Below, in pieces: positions 35,301-47,700 of a stretch of 64,000 nt of DNA. This DNA comes from Candolleomyces eurysporus (lineage: Eukaryota > Basidiomycota > Agaricomycetes > Agaricales > Psathyrellaceae), in assembly GCA_027579435.1 (NCBI GenBank), contig JANBPK010000750.1, forward strand, positions 62,001 to 126,000, given 5' to 3'. The stretch's first letter is position 1, and every line of letters starts with the position of its first letter. The position numbers and the translations under genes were made by a program. Below the pieces are notes generated by a model, which was given only the letters and a program-made list of their open reading frames with translations, searched no databases and had not been told where the DNA came from.

Positions 35301-38300
35301 AATTTCCACTGATGCTCATGTTCCTTAGATCGTGTTCATGGCTTGCCAGAGGTTGATGCACTAACTTGGCTGCGCACAGCTGCAATGGAGCCTAGTTGGT
35401 GGTGGGTTCGCCATAACGCTGTGCTTGTGTTGGAGATTTTTATTAACAAACGTAAGTGAAGTCTGTGATGCAAGGATCTTGGATTTGTGAATTGACAAAC
35501 CTGCAACTCACAGTCGATTTCACGAATGAGGACCTCCTCAAAACACTCATAGAATGGGCTGGCACAGACAAAGATGATGATGTTCGGCGCCCATGTGTCA
35601 GACTGATCTCAACTGCCTGCAAAAATCAAACTTTGGACCGTGAGTGAACCAGCTTGAATTGTGAAAAGAGTGTTCCTGAATTCCCTTTCAGCAAAGCTGA
35701 ACATAGTGAAATCAACCATTTTGGTGCCACAGGTCCAGGAAGGGGTCATTACCGAAAGCTATGTTGACATACGTAAACTCTGGATTCGTTTTTTGAATGA
35801 CATGGTCAAAATCGGTACAGCTCTTCTTCATTACATTTCAATAATACCTCCTTACTGATATCGGCACTCAGAGTCATTTCCTGAAGCTGTTCAGATCATT
35901 CACAAACTCTGGATTAAAACAGATAGTGATTCTGACTTGTGGAACTCAGGTGGCCATGAAGAATTCCTGATTTTGGGAGAGGACAAAAATGGTATGTGCA
36001 AGGGTGGCTGTTTTTCTAATGGTGAACCTTGCTCTGACTCACTTGGCATCTCAAGATCCTGAGTATATAGCAGCTCTTGAAAAAGCATTACCTCAGGATC
36101 TGGGGGTATCTTTGCATGGTCCAGATGATAGCTGGCCCATTACAGCAAAGTGGGTTAAGCTGCTGGTAGCTCTTTCCCAAAGATGTGTGTTACTTCTCAT
36201 GTTGATGAAAAACTATCTGATCTTTGCCATCCCAGCCAGCCTGAATGAAACTTTTGATAATGCTCTCAAAGGCATTGCAAAAGAGTTAAGGGATGGAATA
36301 CAAGCCAAACCCTTGGAACATTCTGATACACAGGATCTCCAGGGAGAGGTTGCTGAGAATGAACAAGATGGTAAAACCCAACTTGAATTGTCATTTGTCC
36401 CAAATGATGTTGGCTAATTTGTCTTTGACAATAGGTGCAATGAATTACATGGCTCTGCGTCAACTACTCTCCAAAAGTGGATGGAATAGCCGAAGAACAT
36501 GGGCTTATATACTTGCAACAATTGCCTTACACTGTAATGATTTCACCTGAGCTATCCATTGTGCATATTGATGGAACAGATGTCTCTAGTTCCTCACAAC
36601 TTCCAAGATGCACCAGCTGTCCTTTTCCAAATTGCAAGACATGATTCCGATACCGATGTTCAATGTGCATGCCTCAAATACCTACGTCAACTATTGGAGC
36701 TGTTACATCCTTCCAGAGCACTTTTATCTGAACTGCTGGAAAGGGATGACCAACAGATTTTCAATGATATTGTTGACCGGTTTGATGAATTCATTGATAA
36801 CTCAGACTGGGAAGTTCGCTTCAATTACATGCAGCTGCTATCAACTCTAGGGGTCTCAGAAAAATGTGAGAGCTGCAAACTTTTCCTTCCACCAATTCCA
36901 CTAATGATGATGGTGACAGATGAGCTTCAAGATGAAATCCTCCAGAAACTCATTAGTCGTGTGGCATTATCAGATTATGACTATGACTGTCGCTCTGAAG
37001 CCATCAATACCCTTTTGAATCTCTCACAATCCAACAACAACAATCAGAACCCATCACTCAAAGAAAGATATTGCAGAAATGCAGAAGCCACAGTGAAAGA
37101 GTATTTCAATAAGGGCATTGATGACAGCAGCTGGAAAGTACGCCAATCATGGATCAAACTGGCTGGTAGCCAAATCAAAGATGGTGAGCCACCAAGCATG
37201 TCAAGACTGTTTGTACCTGAACCTCTTGTAGCAGAGTTTCCAGAACTCAGCAAACTTTTTGATGCTGCAATCAAGGACAGTGACTCCAATGTCCAAGATG
37301 AGGCATTAAAAGTGTTGCAGCGGCTTCTTGATGATGGTAATGTTGCCACTCTAATCCTTGTCTTCTTTCAATTGAGCAAAACCTTCTAGGAAAGGTCAGG
37401 GCATCATTAGCAGCAAAGTTAGGGCAAGTGCTTGGCCCTTTGCTTGGAGCTCCAGAACACACAGGCCGTGCTGTGACAGTGCTGAAAGTGATCACAGAAC
37501 CACTTGATGAAGACAACTTAGCTTCATATCTCCCACAACATATCCAAGACTACTACAAAAACCATAGGAAGAACATCAAAGAGCGACATCAACTATGGGT
37601 GCAGATAATTCTATTACTCAGTCGCAGTGGTTTGTCCTCTTTTATTCTTCTCTATTAAACCATTCTCACTCCATTTCAGTTGACTTTGGCCAAGCTTCAC
37701 CAAAGTTCATTGAATTGGTGATTAAGGAGAAAGCAAAGGATGACCTTTTTGGATCCCAGGATGCACTGCATTCCCTATTTCAAACTTGTGGGTCTCTTTT
37801 TCCAAGTATTGTTTGGTGCATTAATCTCTAGGACAGCCCAACTTTCAAAACCAGTTACCACTATCCTTCCTGAGCTCATAGAATCAGGACTGAGACTTGA
37901 TGGAGTACCCTACATCCGTTCAGTCACAATACATCTATTTGGCCATCTCATTGGGTGTGTCCCTGGCCTTGGTGAGTCAAAATTGGTGATCCTTGCCCTG
38001 AAATAAAGCTCCAATTGAGACACAGGCAATAACCAATCCATGGATGAAAATATCTTGACAATAGAACGGACCAGTGAGCACATTGTGTGTGTAAAAGATC
38101 CTTTGCCTAACTCCTTCCTGCAGATGATTTGTGTATTATCTCTCGATTGGCAGACATTGTTATCAAAGATGATGATGACAACTTGCGAATCACTGCTCTA
38201 CAGATTTTGAAGTTAGCTTATAATAAGAAGACTGCAGATGGTGTGTTAACTCAGGCATTCCTGGTTCTGCTGTCCAAATCTTGCTGATGTTTCTAGTCTT

Positions 38301-40121
38301 TCGATTCCGGGATGCCATCAAGGCATCCTTGGGTAAGCTCATTGAGAACTCTTTGAGGGACCAAGAGAGCTCCAGGTTCTGTGCAAATGCTGTGTTAGCT
38401 GTGAATAGCTTGACTGACAAGGATGCAAATGGTATTTTTTCTGAATTGCTTCTCATTTCATGCCCCACCCTGACTGTAATATGGTTTATAGATCAATTTG
38501 GAGGCATTGTTTCTGCTTGCATTTCTCCATTGCTGAGAATTGTTTTGGTAGGAAGTGATAAAGACCTTGGTGATAGAGTGGAGAGGTTACTATTCCATAA
38601 TTTCACAGCCCCTTCTCCAGAAAGTTAGTCCAAGCATTCTGATAACCCTTGAATTTTGGTAATCATGAGAACAGCTAAATTCAGCCGTGATGTCTTTGTT
38701 GCAATTCCTCCCATGGCATCAACAATAACAGCTACTGGAAAGGCAATCCTTCTCCAACTTGCAGAGGCCCGTAAGTACTTCTGCATAGTCCATTTTACTT
38801 TCAATGCTGATCCTTGTCATTGGCTCTAGTTCCAATCTCAAGCAATAGTGCCACTGATATTGCCCATGCCTTGACCCCAATGCTTCAAAGTACATCATCA
38901 TTTGCTCGTGCAACTGCCATTGAGCTCCTTTTAAAACTCTATACAACACATCGTGAGTTATTCTAATTTGTAGTTGGACATACACTGAACCTGTGTTACA
39001 GGCCAATTGAAGCCTTCAGTTTTTGAACCTGCAATGCCTGAGATTATCAGGTTGGCATTTGATGACCAGGATGGTGTTGGAGGAATTTGCATTGCTGCAA
39101 TTCATTTACTTGTGGCCTTGTCATCAGCATCTACCAGTACCTGTGAGTTTATGGTTATCACCTAGTATCAATTCTTGCCTCTGATCCCTCACCATTGTCC
39201 AATCTTCCCCAGATTTGGAGAGCATTGGAAGTGGACTGTCAAAACCATTGACTACACATACAGGCTCAGTGCTCAGCCAAATTACACCCCGGGCAACAAA
39301 ATTCATGGCCTTGCTTCAAGTTGAATATCTGAGACCATCTGTCATAGAATTGCTCTCCCTGATGGCTTTGGATACTACTGGTAAGTGATCACTTTTGAGA
39401 ACCAGTGCCCCTGGCAGGGATCACAGAAATTTTCAGTTCGTGAAACAATCATGCTGAACATGGCTTCTATGGCCTTTGGTCCTGAAAGCCCTGCCCTTGT
39501 GGGTCATGGCGAGTTGCTTACTCGCCTCATATGGGATGGTATGTACCATCATCTCATCCCTTGTAAATCAAGTATATTCTAAACTTTGACACAGGACGCT
39601 TGGGTGAGAAGGCTACGGATGACATGATGCTTTTCCTGGCACCAGCGTTGGTCACTAGGACACAACTTGCCCCAATTAGGCCAAAGATCTTGACTGCACT
39701 CTGGTGTCGATATCGCCAAAGAACTCTTATAGTTGATGATGCTTTGAAAAAGCCTGAGGAAGCTAAGGAAGAGAAGGGAGGGGAGAAAGAGAAGGAAGAG
39801 AAGAAAGAGAAGAAAGAGAAGAAAGAGACAGGAGTGAGGGAAGAAAGGGAAGAGAGGGAAGAGACAGAAGAGACAGAAGAGACAGAAGAGACAGAAGAGA
39901 AGAAACAGAAGGAAAATAGACAGAAGAAAGAGAGGGAGCAGGAGGAACAGAGGGAAGATAGAAAGAAGGAACTTAGGAAGCTGCGTAGGTGGTTCACCCT
40001 GGCATTGTTTGGGCGGCACGTCACGCCACACGAGGCTACAACATGGAGGGAGCGATGTGACAAATACTTGCACTCACCTGGCACCGAGGGTCAGGGCCGT
40101 GGGTCAGCCCTGCCTGCCTGA
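32394..40121 (+). CDS. DUF6535-HEAT family protein, copy D
   Basis: First exon 32394-32414 (MSEHGAM) splices in frame to 32471-32725; exon 3 is 32784-34074. The DUF6535 domain has helices at roughly residues 89-105, 144-170, 203-225 and 234-255. HEAT exons follow (VRRPCVRLISTAC, VRQSWIKLAG) with donors and acceptors intact as far as I followed them. Two features are special to D. The intron after LSQV near 34480, present in B, C and E, is replaced by a short remnant that reads through in frame. The linker before the last conserved motif is expanded into a Glu/Lys-rich stretch of about 70 residues. From about 34.1 to 39.6 kb the sequence is CpG-poor and AT-richer than B and C. Frames stay open despite this, suggesting a maintained gene. 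Ends LFGRHVTPHEATTW, stop at 40121. Function unknown. Confidence 0.82.
39766..39980 (+). repeat. Purine-only Glu/Lys microsatellite-like tract in copy D
   Basis: About 200 bases of almost pure A/G on the coding strand, with short tandem phrases (gaagagaagaaa, gaagagacagaagagac). It is translated as alternating EK, EE and TEE blocks. Copies B and C have only a short charged linker here (about 10-20 residues), so the tract is a D-specific expansion inside the last exon. Confidence 0.9.
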
Positions 40122-40364
40122 TCATTTTTACATGATACAGGATTATGTATGAGCAGCGATTTCTATATGTTTTCCCAATTCTACTTGTAGTACACAAATT
40201 AGGAGATAAACGTGAATCTTGGGGCACTCTAGTATGGGTAAAGCTTGCTTGCTTGCTCATTCTTGTGTAACATATTCACAATCTTGCCTACATATTGGAG
40301 ACATGGGCCTTTTGCTGTCATCATCAAGCTGGGAAGGTGACTGTGCTTTCAAAGTTAGCTCCCC

Positions 40365-41700
40365 ACCGTGCCCATGACAGTATACAACGGTGTCTTCAAT
40401 TATGTAAAACCTGTGGTGGGACGCAACTCACTGCCATGGGTGCAGGTGGGGTTCTCACTGCGATCCAGCATTTACCCGGAAATGAATTTGCCATTGTGTC
40501 GGAAGGACACCCCATCCCATGTTGAACATTTTGACAACTTTGTGACTCATTCATATTGGAAGTTTCGCATTAGCTACACGCAAGTGCTATCCACTGACTT
40601 GGATTACAGCACCACCCAAGCCTCAAGAAGATCACATAGGGCAACATTGAGAGTGAATCCAGATTATTCTACTGCTCGGCGAGCACTCGGACTCATTATA
40701 TCAATCATTAGCAGCTCAAGGAGTTACATTACCTTCCAGTCGAATTCCAAGCTTTACCAGAACCTATGGTACTGGCGGCCAAGGACCAAACGGGTAACAC
40801 CACCGGGTAACACCCGCGTTTCAGGATGCGTTAAATTCCTGTTTGGAAGCGGTGGGCCTTCTCTCTCGCAAAACCAAGTTGGTGGTGCATTAATCACCAA
40901 TTCAGTCAAATGTAGGACCCCACCTGGTAGACAGCATTCTCCTTCAAGCTATATAATTACCGATGAAATATGATGTGAGACCGAATGTCCCCCAGGGTTG
41001 TATTTCGCTGGTGGTGGTTTTGAATGAACTCAACGCAAAGGTGATAGCCGACCTATATACAAAGATCTTCTGGGACGTAACCGTAATTGTATTGTTAAAT
41101 ATCAACTTTCCTCTGCTGATTCCTTCCCGCAGATGATTTGCCAATCATCTCTCAATTGGTCTGGTGGTGGCTACTCGTCCACCTGGCTGTTCTTTCCTCC
41201 CGGTTCCGGGGCGCGTCAAAATGTCCTGCTCATTTAAAGGTTATTAATTATTGGGAATTCTTCGAAGGATCAAAAGAACCCGGGAATTCGTGCAATCGCA
41301 ATGTGAGCTGTGGACATCCCAACCCAGCCTGAGGAGAACGCGGACGATATTGTCTCCCTTCCTCCTAGTCTCCGACCACGCCCTAACTGGAACATGATTT
41401 ATAGGCAGTAGCATTCTGGTAGAATGCGATATCTCAGTGACGGGGTGACATGGGTCTTATGATGGTTCTCCTATCACCGGTATTGGTCCCTTGCCCCAAA
41501 CTCGCTCGGTTTAGGTTCAGGATCCTGACTGCGCTCTGGTTTCGATATAGCCAGAGGACCTGGAAAATAACGACAGCCAAAGAAATACGGTGAAACAGAA
41601 TTCAAGGGTACCAAGTGATTAAAACCGTGGCTACAGATGGATCGATGAATCGGCAGCGGCTCGTCTCGACCAACTCGAACTCAAATATGTACTTAATGTA
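40365..41700 (+). pseudogene. Eroded DUF6535-HEAT gene relic
   Basis: Order-preserving traces of several HEAT exons: HFDNF-THSYWKFRISYTQVLST (about 40530-40600), EFQALPE (about 40742), an acceptor plus gatgatttgccaatcatctc (about 41130), a frame around FRGAS (about 41200), and the penultimate block ending ATCCTGACTGCGCTCTGG (about 41520). The tail at about 41630-41690 resembles that of copy A (accgtggctaca-atgga-cgatga). Stops and deletions occur throughout. It lies between copy D and the intact septin. Confidence 0.7.
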
Positions 41701-41779
41701 GCTACATACCAATATAATCGAAATGCCTTGCCATTAGCGTATTTCACCGCCCAGATTATGTAGCATCATAGAACGGTGC

Positions 41780-42275
41780 CACGAGAGTTGTGTACTCTTA
41801 TTTGTACCGCGAGCTAAACCCAAATTTCAGGCAGCGAAAGTCGTTCGTTCGTCGTCGTCGCTTTAAGCCGAGTCGTTGACTACCCCTCTTTGCCCTATCC
41901 CTTGACGGCCCCTCCTCATTCTCGCCAACGACGTTCTAGCTCTCTTTGTAAGTGGTATATTGGGTGTTTAATGGCGGTTACTGACAAAACGACCCCTCCT
42001 CGCTCGCTCTCCAACAACACCGACATGGCAACCTTGACCCATTGGCCAACTCGACGCTCGACGACGAACACCTGAACCAAATTTTTGCATTCTGGGCTGT
42101 TCTGGTGTGCCCTACCGCGTTGTCACCTCCCCATGCCACTGTCCCGAACCGCGCCTGTGAATCAACCCCAAAATACGAAACGAAACACTTACACATATCC
42201 TCGACACTGGACGGAATTAAACTGTCAACGATAAATCAATGTGACCGACGCCACGCCCTAATAGCAAGCAAAAAA
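41780..42275 (+). promoter_or_regulatory. Upstream region of septin cdc10
   Basis: This block is what recurs, in whole or part, at 2815-2900, 3950-4440, 16106-16721, 17824-18245 and 29090-29505, which defines it as the septin 5' region. It includes the gcagcgaaagtcg motif and a pyrimidine-rich stretch (tcaacccctcttt type). No specific factor site is claimed. Confidence 0.6.
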
Positions 42276-43708
42276 ATGACTGAAGAAATCCGCGCCACGT
42301 CTTATGTCGGTTTCGACTCTATCACGCAGCAGATCGAGCACAAGCTCTTGAAGCGTGGTTTCCAATTCAATGTCATCTTAGTCGGTGAGTTTCTGGTCCA
42401 CTTGAATTATTCGTGACTTCTCTGTTGTCATATTCTTGCGGTGGGGTGGATGTTTGCCAAGGAGTTGCGTGTTTGGGGAAAGGGGGTCGAGGGATGGACC
42501 TGGGACGTGACACGTCGGCGAGCAAAGGCGTGGAGACGTGTTTTCTGTCCCCTGTTTCTGACCATACGATTAAAGATACGAATGTGCTAACACCCGTGGT
42601 GGTTTTACAGGCCAAACTGGACTCGGAAAATCGACACTCATCAACACCATCTTTGCCTCCCATTTGATCGACTCGAAGGGACGGTTTTCGGCGGATGAGC
42701 CTGTTAGGCAGACTACTGAGATCCAGACTGAGTCTCATGGTGCGTTTGCTTCTTTCTTCCTCGTATTACGTCGGTGAGCTTATAAAACCCCTTTTTATGC
42801 TTCTCTCTATGCATCGTTGTCGGTGATTACAGTCATCGTTGAGAATGGTGTCAAGCTGCGATTAAATATTGTCGACACCCCTGGATTCGCCGATCAGGTT
42901 AACAACGAGGGATGGTATGTGTTTCCCTGACCTCACCGCTGACGGCGGGTTGTTCATTGTGACTGCAGCTGGGACCCTATTATCAAGTACATCAAGGACC
43001 AGCACAGCGCATACCTCCGCAAGGAGTTGACTGCCATGCGAGACCGATACATCCAGGACACCCGCATCCACTGCTGCTTGTACTTCATCAGCCCCACTGG
43101 ACACAACCTCCGTCCCATTGACGTTATTGTGATGAAGAAGTTGAGCGAAGTTGTGAATGTTGTCCCTGTTATTGCCAAGGCGGACAGCTTGACTTTGGAG
43201 GAGAGGGAGAGCTTCAAGAGCAAGGTGTGTAGCTTGACACATCACCTGGGGGCGAGCGTTGACTTGGTTTTGATAGATTCGGGAAGAGTTGATTTACCAT
43301 AACATTCGTCTCTACCCCTTCGACACCGATGAGGATGAGGAAGAGGAGATCCAGTTGAACGAAACCATCCGGGTAGGACTTTTCCGCCTTTAACCCATTT
43401 GACTTATCTCTGATATTTATTTGATCATGTAGGAGGTGATTCCGTTCGCAGTCGTCGGCTCGGAGAACAATGTCATCATCGATGGCAAGTCCGTTCGTGG
43501 CCGCAAGACCCGCTGGGGAGTCGTCAACGTCGAAGACCCCAACCACTGTGAATTCGTGCACCTGCGAAACTTCTTGACTAGAACCCACTTGCAGGATCTC
43601 ATTGAGACGACCGCGCAGATCCACTACGAGGCGTTCAGGTCGAAGCAACTGTTGGCGTTGAAGGAGGGTGTCAATCAGCGCCCGGCTGCCGGCACTGCGC
43701 AGCAGTAA
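42276..43708 (+). CDS. cdc10: Septin, Cdc10 type
   Basis: Six exons in consistent phase: 42276-42384, 42611-42739, 42833-42914, 42969-43224, 43277-43372, 43433-43708, giving 315 residues. All GTPase motifs are present: G1 GQTGLGKST, G3 DTPGF, G4 AKAD. YVGFDSITQQIEHKLLKRGF at the N-terminus, and a C-terminus ending soon after LIETTAQIHYEAFR without a coiled coil, point to the Cdc10 group, whose yeast member is of similar size. Septins polymerise into filaments at the plasma membrane for septation and cell shape. The ATG chosen begins MTEEI, which fragment 4 also preserves. This is the only complete copy in a window containing six partial ones. Confidence 0.93.
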
Positions 43709-44745
43709 ATGCCTCGTTGAGTGGGTGCGGTTCCGTCAACTTCTGCGGCGACTCGTACTGCCTTCTTTCTTTCTGTTTCGATGATATTGTAATCCCGGCT
43801 GCTTGATACCCTACCTACCATATTGGCTACTTGCGCTCACTATCCTCTTCTGTCCGTCATTTTTGTAGGACGCTGTTTGTTTCCCTACGCTCGTTACTTT
43901 TTTCCCAGGAATTCTTTTCTCTTTCTCTCTGTTCTGGTCTTCGAGATACAGATACATACGACGTTATGTACGAAAATATACCAGACTGTCTGACCCACCA
44001 TCTTCCGTCGTTTACCCCTTCACGGCCTTCTGTCCGTCTGTCGAGTTCGTTTTCGCCGGTGTTGACTCTTCCTTTTTACGATTCAGACTCGTGGCCACAT
44101 TGTATCCGTATACGGCTGGCGGTGCCGCGGAACACGAACACACGTCAGCACGCAGGCAAGCCGATTTGATTTCTCAGCGAGTGCTGCGAATTTTAGTAGC
44201 TGGATGGGCTCGGAGGATCCAGTCTTTCGCCGTCTCTTGGATTTTATTTCATTTTGGATTTTTTCGTCGTAGAAGATATATCCACGTTGACGCCGTCCGG
44301 TTTCAGCTGGAAATCCGAGACTAGCATTTGTTCTAATGAAGGTTACAAAAGTGATATGACGTTGTACCAAACGGCCGTGATGTCAAATGTATTTGTCAGA
44401 ATTTGTGTCACTCGAATCCGAGTATTCCGCTCAATTGGGCTTTACACACCAACCACTCCCTCTCCTCACCTCCGCCCCTTTCCTCCCTTCCCTCGTCGAC
44501 GCCGACGACGACGACGCTTTCTTGGTCACCGCCCCCGGTGGAAATGCGTACTGCCCATTCTTGTGTTTAAGCTGCGACAGACAACCAACGCTATCACACG
44601 AAATACATACGAGCGTTCCAAAGCCTTTTGACGACTGCGGACTACTTTCAAGACCAGAACCGACCAGCGCATCTCTTGCTGGTGTTCTAGGCGACGTGGG
44701 CCAATCCAAACCGACGTANTTTTTGCGCCCATTCAAAACCAAAAC
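43709..44745. other. Intergenic region between cdc10 and the flippase gene
   Basis: Contains the septin 3' flank and the flippase upstream region; C/T-rich stretches are frequent (43830-43950, 44450-44520). An n sits at a T run at 44720. Open frames here show no recognisable motifs. No similarity to the repeat units of the array was noticed. Confidence 0.5.
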
Positions 44746-47700
44746 ATGAAACAATCTCGCAGGTTCGCAGAATGGTACAACCGGTGGGCGGATTGGAAGG
44801 TGGAGGACCTGTTCTCGAAGAAGAGGGAGCCTGGCCCAAGGAGGACCGTGTACATGAACGAGAACCTGCCAGAGGACTACATGGACAACAACGGAAATGT
44901 GAAAAAGGAGCATGTCTACGCGACGAACCAGGTCATCACATCCAAGTATACCATTGTGACCTTTTTGCCGAGGAACTTGTTGGAGCAATTTAGGAGGGTG
45001 GCCAATGTGTGAGTATGTCATTGATATTTTGTGAATTGGCGCTCATAGGACCCTAGATTCTTCCTGTTCATCGCTGTATTGCAGTTCTCACCCAAGTTCT
45101 CGACGATCTCGCCGGGCCTGGTGATTCTGCCCCTGCTCATCGTTTTGACCATCACGGCGCTGAAGGATGCGTACGAAGATGTGAAACGCCACCAGTCCGA
45201 CAGGCGTGTCAACCATTCCCAGGTGCGGGTGGTCGCTGGAGGGGAAGGGTGGGCAAATCCGAATGCGATGGAGAAGAAAAGCAGGACCTTTGTACGCGGT
45301 CTGGTGCCCAAGCTGCGGAGAAGCAAGAAGAGCAAGAAAGTCAAAAACGTTAATCCTGACGGAGAAGAGCTCGCCGGGGTGACGTCCCGTCGCTCAACTG
45401 AACCTGTCATCGAACACGACGACGTTCCCGAGGAACATCATGCCCATTTCCCTCACATCTTGCCCTCGCCCTCGCGCTCTGCGGCGAAACCTCATTGGAA
45501 ACACACGGCTTGGGAAGATGTGGCTGTAGGTGATTTCGTCAAGATCATGGACGACGAGTCTCTCCCGGCCGACGTGCTCATCTGCTCCACCTCTGAAGAC
45601 GAGAACGTAGCATTCGTGGAGACCAAGAATCTCGACGGTGAAACCAATCTCAAGTCCCGAAATGCCGTCCCTGCTCTCACCCATATCAGATCCGCTACCG
45701 ACTCCGTATCGCCGCACAACAGCTTTCGGATTGATTGCGACAGGCCCGATACCAACATGTACAGGCTTAATGCAGCGGTTAGGGTGGGCAATGATACCTT
45801 CCCGGTGGACATGCAGAACGTGTTGCTCAGAGGCACGGTGTTGAGGAATACCAAGTGGATTATTGGGGTGGTTATCTTTACGGGAGCGGACACGAGGATT
45901 GTGATGAACGCAGGTGGGACACCGAGTAAAAGGAGCAAGGTCGAGAGGCAGATGAACCCTCAAGTGTATGTCGTCCGACTCTCGTCTCCTTCTCATGCTG
46001 ATTTTGATCTTTCAGGTTCATCAACTTGCTCATCCTCGCGCTGATGGCGATCGCCTGTGCCGTCGTTGACTCGATTCTCCAGCATCGTTACTATCCCAGA
46101 GACGCCCCTTGGCTTTTCTGGGCAAACAGATCGGGAGATAATCCGTCCATCAATGGCTTGATCACCTTCTTTTTCGCCCTCATCACGTATGTGATATATC
46201 TCATCTCATTGCACTCTTTGACTGACGGCCGTCACTTAGTTTCCAGAACATCGTCCCCATCTCACTGTACATTTCCATCGAGTTCGTGAGGACATGTCAG
46301 GCTGCGTTCATTTACTTCGACTCGGAGATCTACCACAAGGAGACCGATCAACCAACTATTGCTCGAAGTTGGAACTTGTCTGATGACCTCGGCCAAATCG
46401 AGTACATCTTCTCGGACAAGACAGGTACTCTGACACAGGTGAGCGACTCGTTTGGTAGTAGAGCACCTGTACTAATCAAGCCAATCTAGAACTCTATGGT
46501 CTTCCGGAAATGTTGCATCGGCGGCAGAATATACAATGGCGATCCCGACATGGACGACCGCGACGCCGAAGGCAGAGAAAAGGACGCCTCCTCCGTCAAA
46601 GCACTCCCCGTTCTCCTCGATACCAAAGGCTCGAAACCCGAAAATGCGCAAGACATTCAAATGGCGGAGTTGAGCAGCGCTTCGTCGTCCGCTGGCGTCG
46701 AAAAGAAACACGAAGAAAAGGCCCAAGCCGATAGCGACTCGACGGACACACCGGGCCCTCTCAAGGCCAAGGCCATCAAAGCTAAAGTCCACTTCCACGA
46801 TGCCGAGCTCCATCATGACATTCAACAATCGTTGCACGCTGAGGCTGGTGCACCCGATGCCGCCCATGCGAGAGTGCTCAATGGGTTCTTCAGCGTGTTG
46901 GCGCTGTGCCATACCGTGTTGACGAGCGTGGATCCGGAGACGGGTGTGATCGAGTACAAGGCACAGAGTCCGGATGAGGCTGCGCTCGTACAGGCTGCTG
47001 CGGATATGGGATTCGTGTTTCGGGGAAGGGATAGTAGGGAGGTTATGTTGCTGCAGACACCGTATTCGTCGGGAGCTGCTTCGTCCTCGTCTCGGCCGGC
47101 CACCGCCACCTCGGACCCTGAGAAGAAGGGCTCGACATCGACTTCGCCACCTCCTGAAGGCTTGGAGCGGTACGAGCTTCTTAACGTCTTGGAGTTTACG
47201 AGTGCGAGGAAGAGGATGAGCGTTGTGGTGAGGAAGATGGATAGCGATGATCAGAGGTTGTTTTTGATGACCAAGGGAGCGGATAATGTTATCTTTGAGA
47301 GGTTGAAGAAGGGGACGGGGGAGGATCTGAAGAAGGAGACGGAGAAGGCCCTTGATGATTTCGCGAGTCAGGGACTGCGGACGCTGACGTTGGCTTACAA
47401 GGTCATTTCTGGTATGACTTCTCTTTCCTGTCATGTGAAACGGCGTGATAACTAAATTGCTCTTTATAGAGGAATACTACCAGGCTTGGGCTGAGCGGTA
47501 CCATGAGGCAACCGTTTCTTTGGACGACCGTGAAGAGAAGATCGAGGCTATTTCTAGCGAGCTCGAGCAGGATTTGCGCCTCTTGGGTGCTACTGCTATC
47601 GAAGACCGACTTCAAGATGGTGTTCCAGAGACTATCGCTGACTTGAAGAAGGCTGGAATCAAGATCTGGGTTGCCACCGGAGACAAACTGGAGACTGCCA

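Noticed and set aside
39554..40084. Ser/Phe/Leu-rich minus-strand frame of about 176 residues
   Set aside because: It is the complement of the purine-rich tract in copy D; the composition is a by-product of the repeat.
42862..43245. Minus-strand frame opposite septin exons 3-4
   Set aside because: Complement of a highly conserved GTPase exon; no independent support.
1..43700. Array driven by a transposon
   Set aside because: I saw no transposase, reverse transcriptase, terminal inverted repeats or LTRs framing the units; unequal exchange explains the order without one.
45394..45996. Minus-strand frame opposite the flippase actuator domain
   Set aside because: Shadow of the GC-rich coding exon; no motif, and it overlaps LDGETNLK on plus.
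46472..47434. Long open frame on minus (about 320 residues) inside the flippase gene
   Set aside because: It is antisense to the P4-ATPase exon carrying the nucleotide-binding domain, has low-complexity composition and no recognisable motif; the plus frame has clear catalytic motifs and phased introns.
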